A stretch of 64,000 nt of DNA from Albidovulum sediminicola (lineage in GTDB: Bacteria > Pseudomonadota > Alphaproteobacteria > Rhodobacterales > Rhodobacteraceae). Both the position numbers and the translations under genes were made by a program. Where the stretch lies: assembly GCF_025751575.1 (NCBI RefSeq), contig NZ_JAOWLA010000002.1, forward strand, positions 62,001 to 126,000, read 5' to 3'. The number at the start of each line of letters is the position of its first letter. Positions within the stretch are counted from its first letter, which is position 1. The notes beneath the pieces were generated by a model, which was given only the letters and a program-made list of their open reading frames with translations, made no database searches and was not told where the DNA came from. This document shows positions 45,104 through 53,595 of this stretch, in pieces.

Positions 45104-46750
45104 CTAGTGGCAGTAGCTGCAGTCGTCCGGGTCGCTCAGGGATCCGCGGCCGCCGGGCAGGTTTGTATCGATCCAGCTCATGACGCCGGAGTAGCTGAAC
45201 CATGTATCGGTGCTCGTGTGGCAACCGGCGCAATCCGTGGCGATCCCGATGGATTCATGCCAGGAGGGCGGCGTGTCGGCGGTATAGGTGTTGCCGGAGA
45301 AGTGGCAACCCTCGCAGGTGCCGATCACTTCGGCGTGGTCCACGTCAAGCGATGCCGTGAAGCTTGTGGTCGAGCCGTGACAGGCCGCGCAGTCGGTCGA
45401 GGTCGGCATGTGATCGCCCGGCTGGGCCGGAGCGCCCCAGGTGTTGCCGGAGAAGTGGCACGACGCGCAGTCGCCGACAACCTCGGCATGGTCCACGCTC
45501 AGCGAAGCGGTGAAGCTTGTGGTCGAGCCGTGGCAGGCCGCGCAGTCGTTCGAGGTTGACATGTGGTCGCCAGGTTTGGCAGGCGCGCCCCAGGTGTTGC
45601 CGGAGAAGTGGCACGAGGCGCAGTCGCCGACAACCTCGGCATGGTCCACGCTCAGCGAAGCGGTGAAACTTGCGGTCGAACCGTGACAGGCCGCGCAGTC
45701 GTCGGTGGTGGCCATGTGGCTTGCCGGCTGCGCGGGCGCGCCGAAGCTGTTGCCGCTGAAGTGGCAAGCCGCGCAGGGCTCCGTCGTCTCGGAGTGCTGG
45801 AAGGTCCGGCCGATCGAGAAGGCCATGGTGTTGTGGCACTCCGCGCAGTCCTGCGAGACCGGCGGGTGGCTCGGCGGCTGGGATTCGGCGCCCCAGGGGT
45901 TGCCGTCGAAGTGGCAGGACGCGCAGGCGCCCGGGACTGCGTCATGGTCCAGGTTCACCACCGCGAAGCTGCGCTCGAAGAACGGCGAATGGCAGGTGTC
46001 GCAGGTTTCCGGCGCCGGGATGTGATCGACGGGCTTGCCCATCGCAGTCGTGCCGTTGTGGCAGTTGGCGCAGGGCTGATCGACCAGCAGGTGATCGACC
46101 GCGCCGCCCGCGAAGGTCAGCGTTCCGTGGCAGGCCGCGCAATCGTCGGGCGCCTGGATGTGGTTCGCCGGCTGGCCGGGCGCGGTCACGCCGTTGTGGC
46201 ACGAAGCGCAGCTTCCCAGCACGTCGCGGTGATCGACGCGGACGTCCTTGCGGTTGGTGGTGACGTGGCAGTTGTCGCAGCTGTCGCTGGCGGGGATATG
46301 GTTCGCGGGTTTGCCGCGCGCCTTTGACCCGTTGTGGCAGGTCGCGCATTCCTGCGTGATTTGCGTGTGATCAAAGGCGAAGGGCACGAAGTTGCGCGAG
46401 GTGTGGCAATCCTGACAGTTGTTGCCGACCGGCGGGTGAGAGGCGGGCTTGCCGCGCGCCAGACCGCCGTCATGGCAGGCCACGCAGTCGCTAGGCGTGC
46501 CCTTGGTGGTGTTGTTGACGTGGCAGGCCTCGCAGAAGATCTCGGCGTGGCGTCCGGTCAGCGGAATGCCGCCGGCCTGGACGTGATCGAAGCCGGGCAT
46601 GGAGTTCGCGCTGTCCTGCGCGGCGGCGGGCGTCGCGGCCATCACCAGCAGTGCAACAACAAGGCCGCAAAGGATGAACAGAGCTTCCCGGCTGGTCCGA
46701 AGGGCGCGGCCCACGATGGGATGCGCCGGCTCAAAGGGCCCAAAGATCAT
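45104..46750 (-). CDS. Exported 20-haem c-type cytochrome
   Basis: 548 aa from the ATG at 46750 (GGAG upstream); a GTG at 46774 would add eight residues. The signal peptide has a long n-region and a hydrophobic core at residues 24-40, cut near AAAQ. Twenty CxxCH motifs follow, the first at 73-77 and the last forming the C-terminus (CSYCH, 544-548). Motifs 3 to 18 all have the spacing His-x6-CxxCH, so the preceding His is probably the second axial ligand (bis-His, cytochrome c3/c7-like). No other domain is visible. Likely a periplasmic or outer-membrane electron wire paired with the downstream barrel protein. Confidence 0.9.
   Translation of the reverse strand: MIFGPFEPAHPIVGRALRTSREALFILCGLVVALLVMAATPAAAQDSANSMPGFDHVQAGGIPLTGRHAEIFCEACHVNNTTKGTPSDCVACHDGGLARGKPASHPPVGNNCQDCHTSRNFVPFAFDHTQITQECATCHNGSKARGKPANHIPASDSCDNCHVTTNRKDVRVDHRDVLGSCASCHNGVTAPGQPANHIQAPDDCAACHGTLTFAGGAVDHLLVDQPCANCHNGTTAMGKPVDHIPAPETCDTCHSPFFERSFAVVNLDHDAVPGACASCHFDGNPWGAESQPPSHPPVSQDCAECHNTMAFSIGRTFQHSETTEPCAACHFSGNSFGAPAQPASHMATTDDCAACHGSTASFTASLSVDHAEVVGDCASCHFSGNTWGAPAKPGDHMSTSNDCAACHGSTTSFTASLSVDHAEVVGDCASCHFSGNTWGAPAQPGDHMPTSTDCAACHGSTTSFTASLDVDHAEVIGTCEGCHFSGNTYTADTPPSWHESIGIATDCAGCHTSTDTWFSYSGVMSWIDTNLPGGRGSLSDPDDCSYCH
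45291..45749 (-). repeat. Three tandem 153-bp repeats inside the multihaem cytochrome gene
   Basis: TTGCCG(G/C)(A/T)GAAGTGGCA recurs at 45291, 45444, 45597 and 45750, an exact 153-bp period. Each unit codes 51 residues with two haem motifs (CAACHGST...VDHAEVVGDCASCHFSGN). The two right units are nearly identical in DNA; the left one is more diverged. Confidence 0.9.
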
Positions 46751-46816
46751 GCCGAATTCTCCAAACTGTCCCACGAAGCTTTTCGAAATGCCGGGCGGTT
46801 ATCCGCTTATATGATG

Positions 46817-46850
46817 ACGTTAGGTAATCGTTTCCTTTGGGTCAACGATT
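46817..46850 (-). promoter_or_regulatory. Candidate promoter and operator of the 20-haem cytochrome gene
   Basis: On the minus strand TTGACC (46845-46840) and TAACGT (46822-46817) are 17 bp apart. The inverted repeat AATCGTT (46826-46832) / AACGATT (46844-46850), spacer 11, covers the -35 element, as a repressor site would. The gap 46751-46999 holds no gene. Confidence 0.45.
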
Positions 46851-46999
46851 TTGCAGGGCATGAGGCGATGCCGCGATCTGTGTCGCCCCAATGCCGCATA
46901 TTGCCGCAGCTCTGGCGCGCCTGCGTTCCGGGCACCATGCCCATGGACGCCCCCCGTCGCTTGCGCTATCAGCGATGCGGATTTTGAAGGGAGTTCCGA

Positions 47000-48349
47000 A
47001 TGTCCGCCCATGGTGAGCCCGTCGCGATGACCGCCCGCAGGTCCGGCCCCCTGAGGGGCGTGGCCGAGGTTCCGGGCGACAAGTCGATTTCCCACCGCTC
47101 GCTGATCCTCGGCGCGCTGGCCGTTGGCGAGACGCGGGTTACCGGCCTGCTGGAGGGGCAGGACGTGCTCGACACCGCCAAGGCGATGCGGGCCTTCGGG
47201 GCTGAGGTCACGCGGCTTGGCGCCGGCGAATGGTCCGTCCACGGCGTCGGCGTCGGCGGCTTTGCCGAACCGGCCGAGGTCATCGACTGCGGCAACTCCG
47301 GCACCGGGGTGCGCCTGATCATGGGCGCGATGGCGACATCGCCGATCACAGCGACCTTTACGGGCGACGCCTCCTTGCGCAAGCGCCCGATGGGCCGTGT
47401 CACCGATCCGCTGGCGCTGTTCGGCGCGCGATCCTACGGGCGCAAGGGCGGGCGGCTGCCGATGACGGTCGTCGGCGCGGCCGATCCGGTGCCGGTGCGC
47501 TACACGGTGCCGATGCCCTCGGCCCAGGTGAAGTCGGCGGTGCTGCTGGCCGGGCTTAACGCGCCGGGCGAAACCGTCGTGATCGAAAAGGAACCGACCC
47601 GCGACCATTCCGAACGCATGCTGCGCGGCTTCGGCGCCGAGGTCCGCGTCGAGGACACCACGGAGGGGCGCGTCATCACCCTGACGGGGCGGCCGGAACT
47701 GAAGCCGCAGACCGTGGCGGTGCCGCGCGATCCCTCCTCGGCCGCCTTCCCGGTCTGCGCCGCGCTGATCGTCGAGGGCTCCGACATCACGGTGCCCGGC
47801 GTCAGCCAGAACCCGACCCGCAACGGCCTTTACACCACGCTGGTGGAGATGGGCGCCGAGATCGAGTTCCAGAACCCCCGAGAAGAGGGCGGTGAACCCG
47901 TGGCCGACCTGCGCGTGCGCTTCTCCGCCCTCAAGGGGATCGAGGTGCCGGAGGAGCGCGCGGCCTCGATGATCGACGAATATCCGGTGCTGTCGGTCGT
48001 GGCGGCCTGCGCCGAGGGCACGACCGTCATGCGCGGGGTCAAGGAACTGCGCGTCAAGGAAAGCGACCGTATCGACGCGATGGCGCGGGGCCTTGAGGCC
48101 ATGGGCGTGCGCATCGAGGAGGATGAGGATACGCTGATCGTCCACGGGATGGGCGCGGGCGGCGTGCCCGGCGGCGGGACCGCGAAGACCCATATCGACC
48201 ACCGGATCGCGATGTCCTTCCTGGTCCTCGGTCTCGCTTCGCAAAAGCCCGTTAGCATCGACGACGGCTCGCCGATCGCGACCTCTTTCCCGGTGTTCGA
48301 GGGCCTGATGCGCGGCTTGGGCGCCGAGGTCGCGCGCACGGGCGCATGA
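47000..48349 (+). CDS. aroA: 3-phosphoshikimate 1-carboxyvinyltransferase (EPSP synthase), class II type
   Basis: 449 aa, GAAGGGAG upstream. EPSP synthase joins shikimate-3-phosphate and phosphoenolpyruvate in aromatic amino-acid synthesis. All four sequence marks of class II enzymes are present: GDKS (26-29), SAQVK (174-178), RDHSE (201-205) and NPTR. Gly101 in GNSGTG is the position where the glyphosate-insensitive CP4 enzyme has Ala. Overlaps cmk by 4 bp, a common aroA-cmk-rpsA order. Confidence 0.95.
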   Translation: MSAHGEPVAMTARRSGPLRGVAEVPGDKSISHRSLILGALAVGETRVTGLLEGQDVLDTAKAMRAFGAEVTRLGAGEWSVHGVGVGGFAEPAEVIDCGNSGTGVRLIMGAMATSPITATFTGDASLRKRPMGRVTDPLALFGARSYGRKGGRLPMTVVGAADPVPVRYTVPMPSAQVKSAVLLAGLNAPGETVVIEKEPTRDHSERMLRGFGAEVRVEDTTEGRVITLTGRPELKPQTVAVPRDPSSAAFPVCAALIVEGSDITVPGVSQNPTRNGLYTTLVEMGAEIEFQNPREEGGEPVADLRVRFSALKGIEVPEERAASMIDEYPVLSVVAACAEGTTVMRGVKELRVKESDRIDAMARGLEAMGVRIEEDEDTLIVHGMGAGGVPGGGTAKTHIDHRIAMSFLVLGLASQKPVSIDDGSPIATSFPVFEGLMRGLGAEVARTGA

Positions 48350-48939
48350 TCTTCACCGTTGCCATCGACGGGCCGGCCGCGGCGGGGAAAGGGACCATCT
48401 CGCGCGCTGTGGCCGAGCGTTTCGGTTTCGCCCATCTCGACACCGGGCTTCTTTACCGCGCCGTGGGTGCCAAGGGCGGTGACCCGGTCGAGGCGGCGCT
48501 AACCCTGTCAGATGCCGACCTGACCCGCGACGACCTGCGCACGCTTGAAGCCGGGCAGGCCGCGAGCCGCGTCGCGGTGATCCCCGAGGTGCGGGCAGCC
48601 CTGACCGATTACCAGCGCAGCTTCGCCCGGCGCGAGGGTGGCGCGGTCCTGGACGGGCGCGACATCGGCACGGTGATCTGCCCCGAGGCCGAGGTGAAGC
48701 TTTTCGTCACCGCCAGCGCCGAGGTCCGCGCCCATCGCCGATGGCTGGAAGTCGGCGGAGATGAGGCGCAGGTTCTGGCAGAGGTGATCGAGCGTGACAA
48801 AAGGGATGCGGAACGCGCCACGGCACCGCTCAAGGCGGTTGAGGATGCGGTTGTTATCGACACGACGGTCCTTTCGATCAATGCGGCCGTTGATGTTGCT
48901 TGCCGGGTCATTGCCGAAGCACTTGGTGTTCGGCAATGA
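48346..48939 (+). CDS. cmk: Cytidylate kinase
   Basis: 197 aa, a little shorter than the roughly 220 aa of E. coli Cmk. P-loop GPAAAGKGT at about residues 10-18, CMP-site region [10 protein letters not shown], lid with [19 protein letters not shown] in parts. It phosphorylates CMP and dCMP. The ATG overlaps the aroA stop. In many alphaproteobacteria rpsA follows directly, but here an unrelated gene is inserted between. Confidence 0.93.
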   Translation: MIFTVAIDGPAAAGKGTISRAVAERFGFAHLDTGLLYRAVGAKGGDPVEAALTLSDADLTRDDLRTLEAGQAASRVAVIPEVRAALTDYQRSFARREGGAVLDGRDIGTVICPEAEVKLFVTASAEVRAHRRWLEVGGDEAQVLAEVIERDKRDAERATAPLKAVEDAVVIDTTVLSINAAVDVACRVIAEALGVRQ

Positions 48940-49415
48940 AGGGGCTTGTCTCTCGCCTTGGCCAAGTGCTGGGGATTGTGCCGGCTGATACCGCCTCCTC
49001 TGATCCCTTTGGCACCGCGCAGGTCTGGGCGGCAGAAGCGCAGGATCAGAACGTCTGGGCCGCGCTTTTTGACGACCGAGATTTTTGGGGCCTTGAGGAC
49101 GAGGACGAAAGAGACAATGCGCCGCTGACCCCATTTGCAGCATGTCAGTCAATGACGTGGTATGATGACGATTTCGTCGAGTGTGGCTGGTCGGCTCACC
49201 ATGGGCCAGCTCGGGAAATCTTCGTCGGGAACAGCTTTGTCGATCAATGGGGTGCTGAATTTGACCGACGTGCGGTTGCGCGTGGGGTGACCGCCAACGC
49301 ATTTGTCATGGTTTTCTCACAAGGTGGAACTCTGCCCGGCTGGTTCACAAGCCCGCGTGATGCAGAGGTTGGTGGCGTACGGCTTGTCTATCTTGGTGTA
49401 CTGACGGTGCAATAG
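48936..49415 (+). CDS. Possible immunity protein (Imm22-like), orphan
   Basis: 159 aa from the ATG at 48936 (ATGA overlap with cmk). Very rich in Trp and Asp; [12 protein letters not shown] followed by [13 protein letters not shown] and NAFVMVF resembles the Imm22 immunity family (a YDxDFxE core), but I rate this as a family guess. Codon use is less G/C-biased at third positions than in neighbours (GGG GTG ACC, TGG TCG, CTT GTC TAT), hinting at acquired DNA. It splits the usual cmk-rpsA pair. No toxin gene is nearby. Confidence 0.45.
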   Translation: MKGLVSRLGQVLGIVPADTASSDPFGTAQVWAAEAQDQNVWAALFDDRDFWGLEDEDERDNAPLTPFAACQSMTWYDDDFVECGWSAHHGPAREIFVGNSFVDQWGAEFDRRAVARGVTANAFVMVFSQGGTLPGWFTSPRDAEVGGVRLVYLGVLTVQ

Positions 49416-49565
49416 CGCCTTGGCCTGTTGGATCTCGGGGGGCGTATCATAATTGGCTGCGTCTTGTCCTTACCGACATGTGCGGACCAGTTTCCGAGTT
49501 GGCGATAGAGATCGTCCGAAAACTTGCGAATGTCTGGCGCGCAGGCGGCATCCGGCCTTTGTGGC

Positions 49566-49594
49566 TTGCCTCGGGGGCCGGAACTCACTATAGA
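49566..49594 (+). promoter_or_regulatory. Promoter of rpsA
   Basis: TTGCCT (49566-49571), 17-bp spacer, TATAGA (49589-49594). It gives a leader of about 165 nt before rpsA. The 350-bp gap 49416-49765 otherwise contains no convincing gene; short open frames there have no known likeness. Confidence 0.6.
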
Positions 49595-49765
49595 CGCAGC
49601 CGTCCAATAAGGCGATCGAAGCCAACGAGACGGGCAGTGCAGGGTCGGGCGTCACGCTGCGGCCCTGTGTCTTTGTCCGGGTGGTGTGCCCGAAAGACGC
49701 GAAACCAAAGACCGGCGGAGCCAACCGCATGGCCAGAAAACATGTTGAAAAGGAACTGAAAACGC

Positions 49766-51445
49766 ATGTGCGCTAAAGCGACCATGGAGGAATTCGAAGC
49801 CCTCCTGAACGAAAGCTTCGAGATCGACACCCCGGACGAAGGTTCGGTCGTCAAGGGCAAGGTCATCGCCATCGAGGCGGGCCAGGCCATCATCGACGTC
49901 GGCTACAAGATGGAAGGCCGCGTCGATCTGAAAGAATTCGCAGCCCCCGGCCAGGCCCCCGAGATCGCGGTGGGCGATGAGGTCGAGGTCTATCTCGACC
50001 GCGTCGAGAACGCCCGCGGCGAAGCCGTCATCAGCCGCGAGAAAGCCCGCCGCGAAGAGGCCTGGGACCGTCTTGAGAAGGCCTATGCCAACGAAGAGCG
50101 CGTCGATGGCGCCATCTTCGGCCGCGTCAAGGGCGGCTTCACCGTCGATCTGGGCGGCGCCGTGGCGTTCCTTCCGGGCAGCCAGGTCGATGTCCGTCCG
50201 GTGCGCGATGCCGGCCCGCTCATGGGCATGAAGCAGCCGTTCCAGATCCTCAAGATGGACCGCCGCCGGGGCAACATCGTCGTGTCGCGCCGCGCGATCC
50301 TCGAAGAGTCCCGCGCCGAGCAGCGCGCCGAGGTTATCGGCAACCTGTCCGAAGGCCAGGTCGTGGATGGCGTCGTCAAGAACATCACCGAATACGGTGC
50401 GTTCGTTGACCTCGGTGGCGTCGACGGTCTGCTCCATGTCACCGACATGGCGTGGCGCCGCGTGAACCACCCGTCCGAGATCCTGAACATTGGCGAGACC
50501 GTCAAGGTCCAGGTGATCAAGATCAACAAGGAAACCCACCGCATCTCGCTCGGCATGAAGCAGCTTCAGTCCGACCCGTGGGATTCGGTCGAGGCGAAGT
50601 TCCCGCTCGGCTCCATCCACAAGGGCCGCGTCACGAACATCACCGACTACGGTGCATTCGTGGAGCTGGAAGCCGGCGTCGAGGGCCTTGTCCACGTCTC
50701 CGAGATGTCCTGGACCAAGAAGAACGTCCATCCGGGCAAGATCGTGTCGACCTCGCAGGAAGTCGACGTCATGGTGCTCGAGATCGACACCGCGAAGCGC
50801 CGCGTCTCGCTTGGCCTCAAGCAGTGCATGCGCAACCCGTGGGAAGTCTTCGCCGAGACCCACCCGGTCGGCAGCATGATCGAAGGTGAAGTCAAGAACA
50901 TCACCGAATTCGGTCTGTTCATCGGCCTGGAAAACGACATCGACGGCATGGTCCACCTCTCCGACCTGAGCTGGGATCAGCGCGGCGAAGAGGCGATCCA
51001 GTCCTACCGCAAGGGCGACGTGGTCAAGGCCGCGGTCACCGAAGTGGACGTCGAGAAGGAGCGCATCTCGCTCTCCGTCAAGGCGCTGGACGCCGATACG
51101 TTCTCTGACGCCGTTGACGGCGTGAAGCGTGGCTCGGTCATCACCGTGACCGTCACCGCGATCGAGGACGGCGGCATCGAGGTCGAGTACAATGGCATGA
51201 AGTCCTTCATCCGCCGTTCGGACCTGGCCCGTGACCGTGCCGACCAGCGCCCCGAGCGCTTCCAGGTTGGCGATCACGTCGATGTCCGCGTCACCAACGT
51301 CGACAGCAAGACCCGCAAGCTGGGCGTGTCGATCAAGGCGCGCGAGATCGCCGAAGAGAAGGAAGCCGTCGAACAGTACGGTTCCTCCGACTCGGGCGCC
51401 TCGCTCGGCGACATCCTGGGCGCCGCGCTCAAGGGTCAGAAGTAA
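49766..51445 (+). CDS. rpsA: 30S ribosomal protein S1
   Basis: 559 aa, AAAAGGA upstream. It starts MCAKATMEEFEALLNESF and carries six S1 RNA-binding domains, seen as repeated ITEYGAFVDLGG, ITDYGAFVELEAG and ITEFGLFIGLEN segments. S1 brings mRNA to the 30S subunit. An intrinsic terminator follows 25 bp after the stop. Confidence 0.97.
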   Translation: MCAKATMEEFEALLNESFEIDTPDEGSVVKGKVIAIEAGQAIIDVGYKMEGRVDLKEFAAPGQAPEIAVGDEVEVYLDRVENARGEAVISREKARREEAWDRLEKAYANEERVDGAIFGRVKGGFTVDLGGAVAFLPGSQVDVRPVRDAGPLMGMKQPFQILKMDRRRGNIVVSRRAILEESRAEQRAEVIGNLSEGQVVDGVVKNITEYGAFVDLGGVDGLLHVTDMAWRRVNHPSEILNIGETVKVQVIKINKETHRISLGMKQLQSDPWDSVEAKFPLGSIHKGRVTNITDYGAFVELEAGVEGLVHVSEMSWTKKNVHPGKIVSTSQEVDVMVLEIDTAKRRVSLGLKQCMRNPWEVFAETHPVGSMIEGEVKNITEFGLFIGLENDIDGMVHLSDLSWDQRGEEAIQSYRKGDVVKAAVTEVDVEKERISLSVKALDADTFSDAVDGVKRGSVITVTVTAIEDGGIEVEYNGMKSFIRRSDLARDRADQRPERFQVGDHVDVRVTNVDSKTRKLGVSIKAREIAEEKEAVEQYGSSDSGASLGDILGAALKGQK

Positions 51446-51470
51446 TCGTCAGGCCGATTGGCCGGACGGA

Positions 51471-51499
51471 AAGCCCCGCGCGGAAACGCGCGGGGCTTT
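51471..51499 (+). terminator. Intrinsic terminator of rpsA
   Basis: AAGCCCCGCGCG (51471-51482), loop GAAA, CGCGCGGGGCTT (51487-51498), then T residues. A 12-bp perfect stem with a GNRA loop; it may work in both directions against the convergent DUF2817 gene. Confidence 0.9.
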
Positions 51500-51515
51500 T
51501 GCGTTTCCAACAGGG

Positions 51516-52592
51516 TCAGGTCCAGGCCGCCAGTCCTGAAAGCAGGCGGTCGATCTGCTGGACGCCCTCGCGCAGCACAAAGGCCCGCCAGCCCGGATTG
51601 CGCGGGCTGGCCGCGTCGCGGCAGCAGGCGCGCAGGGCGGCCTGATCCGGGGCATCGCGCCCCTTGAACCGAAGCCACCGTTCCATCCGGTCCTGCCGGA
51701 AGACGCTTGCCGCGTCCCCGGTCCCGAACTCGATGACCGAACCCGCGATGCGCGCGCCGGGAAGTTTCTGCCCGATGGCCCCGCAAAGCAGCCCCTCGTA
51801 GGGCGGAACGGAGCGCGCCCGGAAGCCGGAGGCGCCGTCCCTCGCCAGCCCCCACCAGGCCATGGCCTGCGCACGCGCCTCGCTTCCCTGCGGTGCGAAG
51901 ATCAGGTGTACCACCTCGCCGTAATCCCCGACCCCGGTGTGAAAGTCGATGAAGCCGATCCAGGCCGCGCCGGCCAGATGGGTCGTCAGGATGCGCCGGA
52001 AGGTCCGGTTGGCCCAGTCGGGTCCGGTTCCGCAATAGTAAAGCCCCTCGGGCGCCTGCGACTGGCCTGAGATCGCGCGCCCCTCGATGTCCCAGCCGTT
52101 CCGGTCCAGATAGTCAACGTAGTCGCGCCAGGCCCTGAGGTCGTCGCCCGCATCCAGGTCGCGGGCGTGGAGGAACGGCGCCAGCGCCGCGTAGGCCTGG
52201 TTGTGGGGGGCAGGCCAGGCGGTACGAAAGTTGCGGTTGAGGTCAATGTTCGCCTCAGTCGTTCGCAGCATGTGCGAGAAGCCCCAGGGGTTTGCGCCAT
52301 GCACCAGGACCAGCCGCAGATCCTCCGCCAGGGTGGCGCCCGGATGCTTCCTGAGCCAGCCGGTCTGGATGGCCGCGCCCGCGAACCCCTCGCCCCCATG
52401 CACGCCCGAGATGACCAGCGCCGCCCGCGGGGCGTCGTCGCGCCCCAGCACCGCCACATCGACGCAAAGCGCCTCTCCCTCCGCGCCGAGCAGGTCGTCG
52501 CGCCCGTATTGGAAGCACCGCGCGCCTGCCGCTTTCGCGGCACCGCGAAAGGCGGCCCGCGACTGGGCATAGGTTTCGCCGAAACAGTCCAT
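51516..52592 (-). CDS. DUF2817 / M14-like zinc carboxypeptidase family protein
   Basis: 358 aa, no signal peptide. VHGGEGFAG supplies the HxxE zinc pair near residue 65, IDLNRNF the substrate Arg region, FIDFHTG the third zinc His and VIEFGTG the probable catalytic Glu. This fits the DUF2817 branch of M14 peptidases/deacylases. Substrate unknown. It converges with rpsA. Its start lacks a strong ribosome-binding site. Confidence 0.8.
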   Translation of the reverse strand: MDCFGETYAQSRAAFRGAAKAAGARCFQYGRDDLLGAEGEALCVDVAVLGRDDAPRAALVISGVHGGEGFAGAAIQTGWLRKHPGATLAEDLRLVLVHGANPWGFSHMLRTTEANIDLNRNFRTAWPAPHNQAYAALAPFLHARDLDAGDDLRAWRDYVDYLDRNGWDIEGRAISGQSQAPEGLYYCGTGPDWANRTFRRILTTHLAGAAWIGFIDFHTGVGDYGEVVHLIFAPQGSEARAQAMAWWGLARDGASGFRARSVPPYEGLLCGAIGQKLPGARIAGSVIEFGTGDAASVFRQDRMERWLRFKGRDAPDQAALRACCRDAASPRNPGWRAFVLREGVQQIDRLLSGLAAWT

Positions 52593-52701
52593 GCGCAGCG
52601 CCCCCCCTGGCGGCCCTGGCCCCGCGGCCTCGCCCGATCACGATAGCGCGCCGGAAGACGAATCAGGATAGAGTCTTTTTGGCGAGCCGCGCGGCAAAGC
52701 T

Positions 52702-52715
52702 TTTACGCGCGTAAA
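52702..52715. promoter_or_regulatory. Perfect 14-bp palindrome in the gap before ihfB
   Basis: TTTACGCGCGTAAA is fully self-complementary. It lies in the 303-bp gap 52593-52895 between divergent genes, where no other coding signal was seen. It is a candidate operator for either neighbour. Confidence 0.4.
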
Positions 52716-52806
52716 TGCTGCACTGCGGCTTCCGGGATCGCGGTGAAAAGCCGCGCTAAAATAGGTTAACGACGGGGAAATGCTGCTTTTCCAAGGGCTT
52801 TCCTGT

Positions 52807-52834
52807 TTGTCGCTTTTGAATTTGGCCCTATAGT
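52807..52834 (+). promoter_or_regulatory. Candidate promoter of ihfB
   Basis: TTGTCG (52807-52812), 16-bp spacer, TATAGT (52829-52834), about 60 bp before the ihfB ATG. Good match for a sigma-70-type promoter. Confidence 0.55.
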
Positions 52835-52895
52835 CGGGCCAAAGAAGAAAATTGTGGCGGCGGCATATTGTGCCGTATGCGCAGGGGGGAGTTGA

Positions 52896-53177
52896 ATGAT
52901 CCGGTCGGAACTCATCCAGAAGATCGCCGACGAGAATCCGCATCTGTTTCAGCGCGACGTCGAAAGGATCGTGAACACGATCTTCGAAGAGATCGTGAGC
53001 GCGCTGGCGCGTGGCGATCGGGTGGAGCTGAGGGGCTTCGGTGCGTTTTCGGTGAAGAAGCGCGACTCGCGCCAGGGGCGCAATCCGCGCACCGGCGCCT
53101 CGGTCGAGGTGGACGAAAAACACGTCCCCTTCTTCAAGACCGGCAAACTGCTGCGAGACCGCCTGAACGGTGAATGA
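52896..53177 (+). CDS. ihfB: Integration host factor subunit beta
   Basis: 93 aa, GGGGGGAG upstream. It has the typical HU/IHF fold with the DNA-bending arm [14 protein letters not shown] and the intercalating Pro. IHF beta pairs with IHF alpha and bends DNA at specific sites in replication, transcription and recombination. The starting [17 protein letters not shown] is characteristic of IhfB. Confidence 0.95.
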   Translation: MIRSELIQKIADENPHLFQRDVERIVNTIFEEIVSALARGDRVELRGFGAFSVKKRDSRQGRNPRTGASVEVDEKHVPFFKTGKLLRDRLNGE

Positions 53178-53186
53178 TCCGGTACC

Positions 53187-53546
53187 ATGCTGCGCGTTCT
53201 GAAATGGCTTTTCCTTGCTCTTCTGGGCCTCGTGTTGCTCGCCGTCGCGTCCGCGAACCGGGAGCCGGTGCTGCTGAAGCTTGTCCCCGATGAGGTCGAT
53301 AGCTTCTTCGGCTTCGGCCTGTCGCTGCGCATGCCGCTTTTCCTTGTCGTTTTCGCGGGCATCGTGGCGGGGTTGGCGATCGGGTTCGTCTGGGAATGGT
53401 TGCGCGAGGCGAAGCACCGCAGCGCCGCGTCCCAACACCGGCGCGAGGCCGGGCGCCTGGCGCGCGAGGTTGACCGCCTGAAGGCCGACAAGGCGGAGCC
53501 CGAGGACGACGTCCTGGCCCTGGTCGAAGGCAAGGGCGCGCGCTGA
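53187..53546 (+). CDS. LapA-domain (DUF1049) membrane protein
   Basis: 119 aa. Two membrane helices (residues 4-22 and 50-70) and a C-terminal charged coiled coil (EAGRLAREVDRLKADKAE). The length and layout match LapA/YciS, which in enterobacteria helps LPS assembly regulation with LapB. It starts 9 bp after ihfB, a frequent ihfB-lapA pairing. The ribosome-binding site is weak. Confidence 0.8.
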   Translation: MLRVLKWLFLALLGLVLLAVASANREPVLLKLVPDEVDSFFGFGLSLRMPLFLVVFAGIVAGLAIGFVWEWLREAKHRSAASQHRREAGRLAREVDRLKADKAEPEDDVLALVEGKGAR

Positions 53547-53595
53547 ACCCTGCTTGGGGTTTGTGCGACGGCCGATAATCCGCTAGAGCGCAGCC

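Noticed and set aside
43108-45183. A 691-codon open frame on the plus strand opposite the TPR-barrel gene
   Set aside because: It is the antisense shadow of a well-formed exported barrel protein; its protein is low-complexity Arg/Gly/Val-rich with no known domain.
45291-45749. CRISPR array reading of the regular repeats
   Set aside because: The repeats are 153 bp, contiguous and in frame with haem motifs; there are no unique spacers.
49478-49759. A 93-codon frame between the Imm22-like gene and rpsA
   Set aside because: It has no family likeness and spans the rpsA promoter and leader.
49652-51277. A 541-codon frame opposite rpsA
   Set aside because: Shadow of the repeated S1 domains, which keep stop codons out of the opposite strand.
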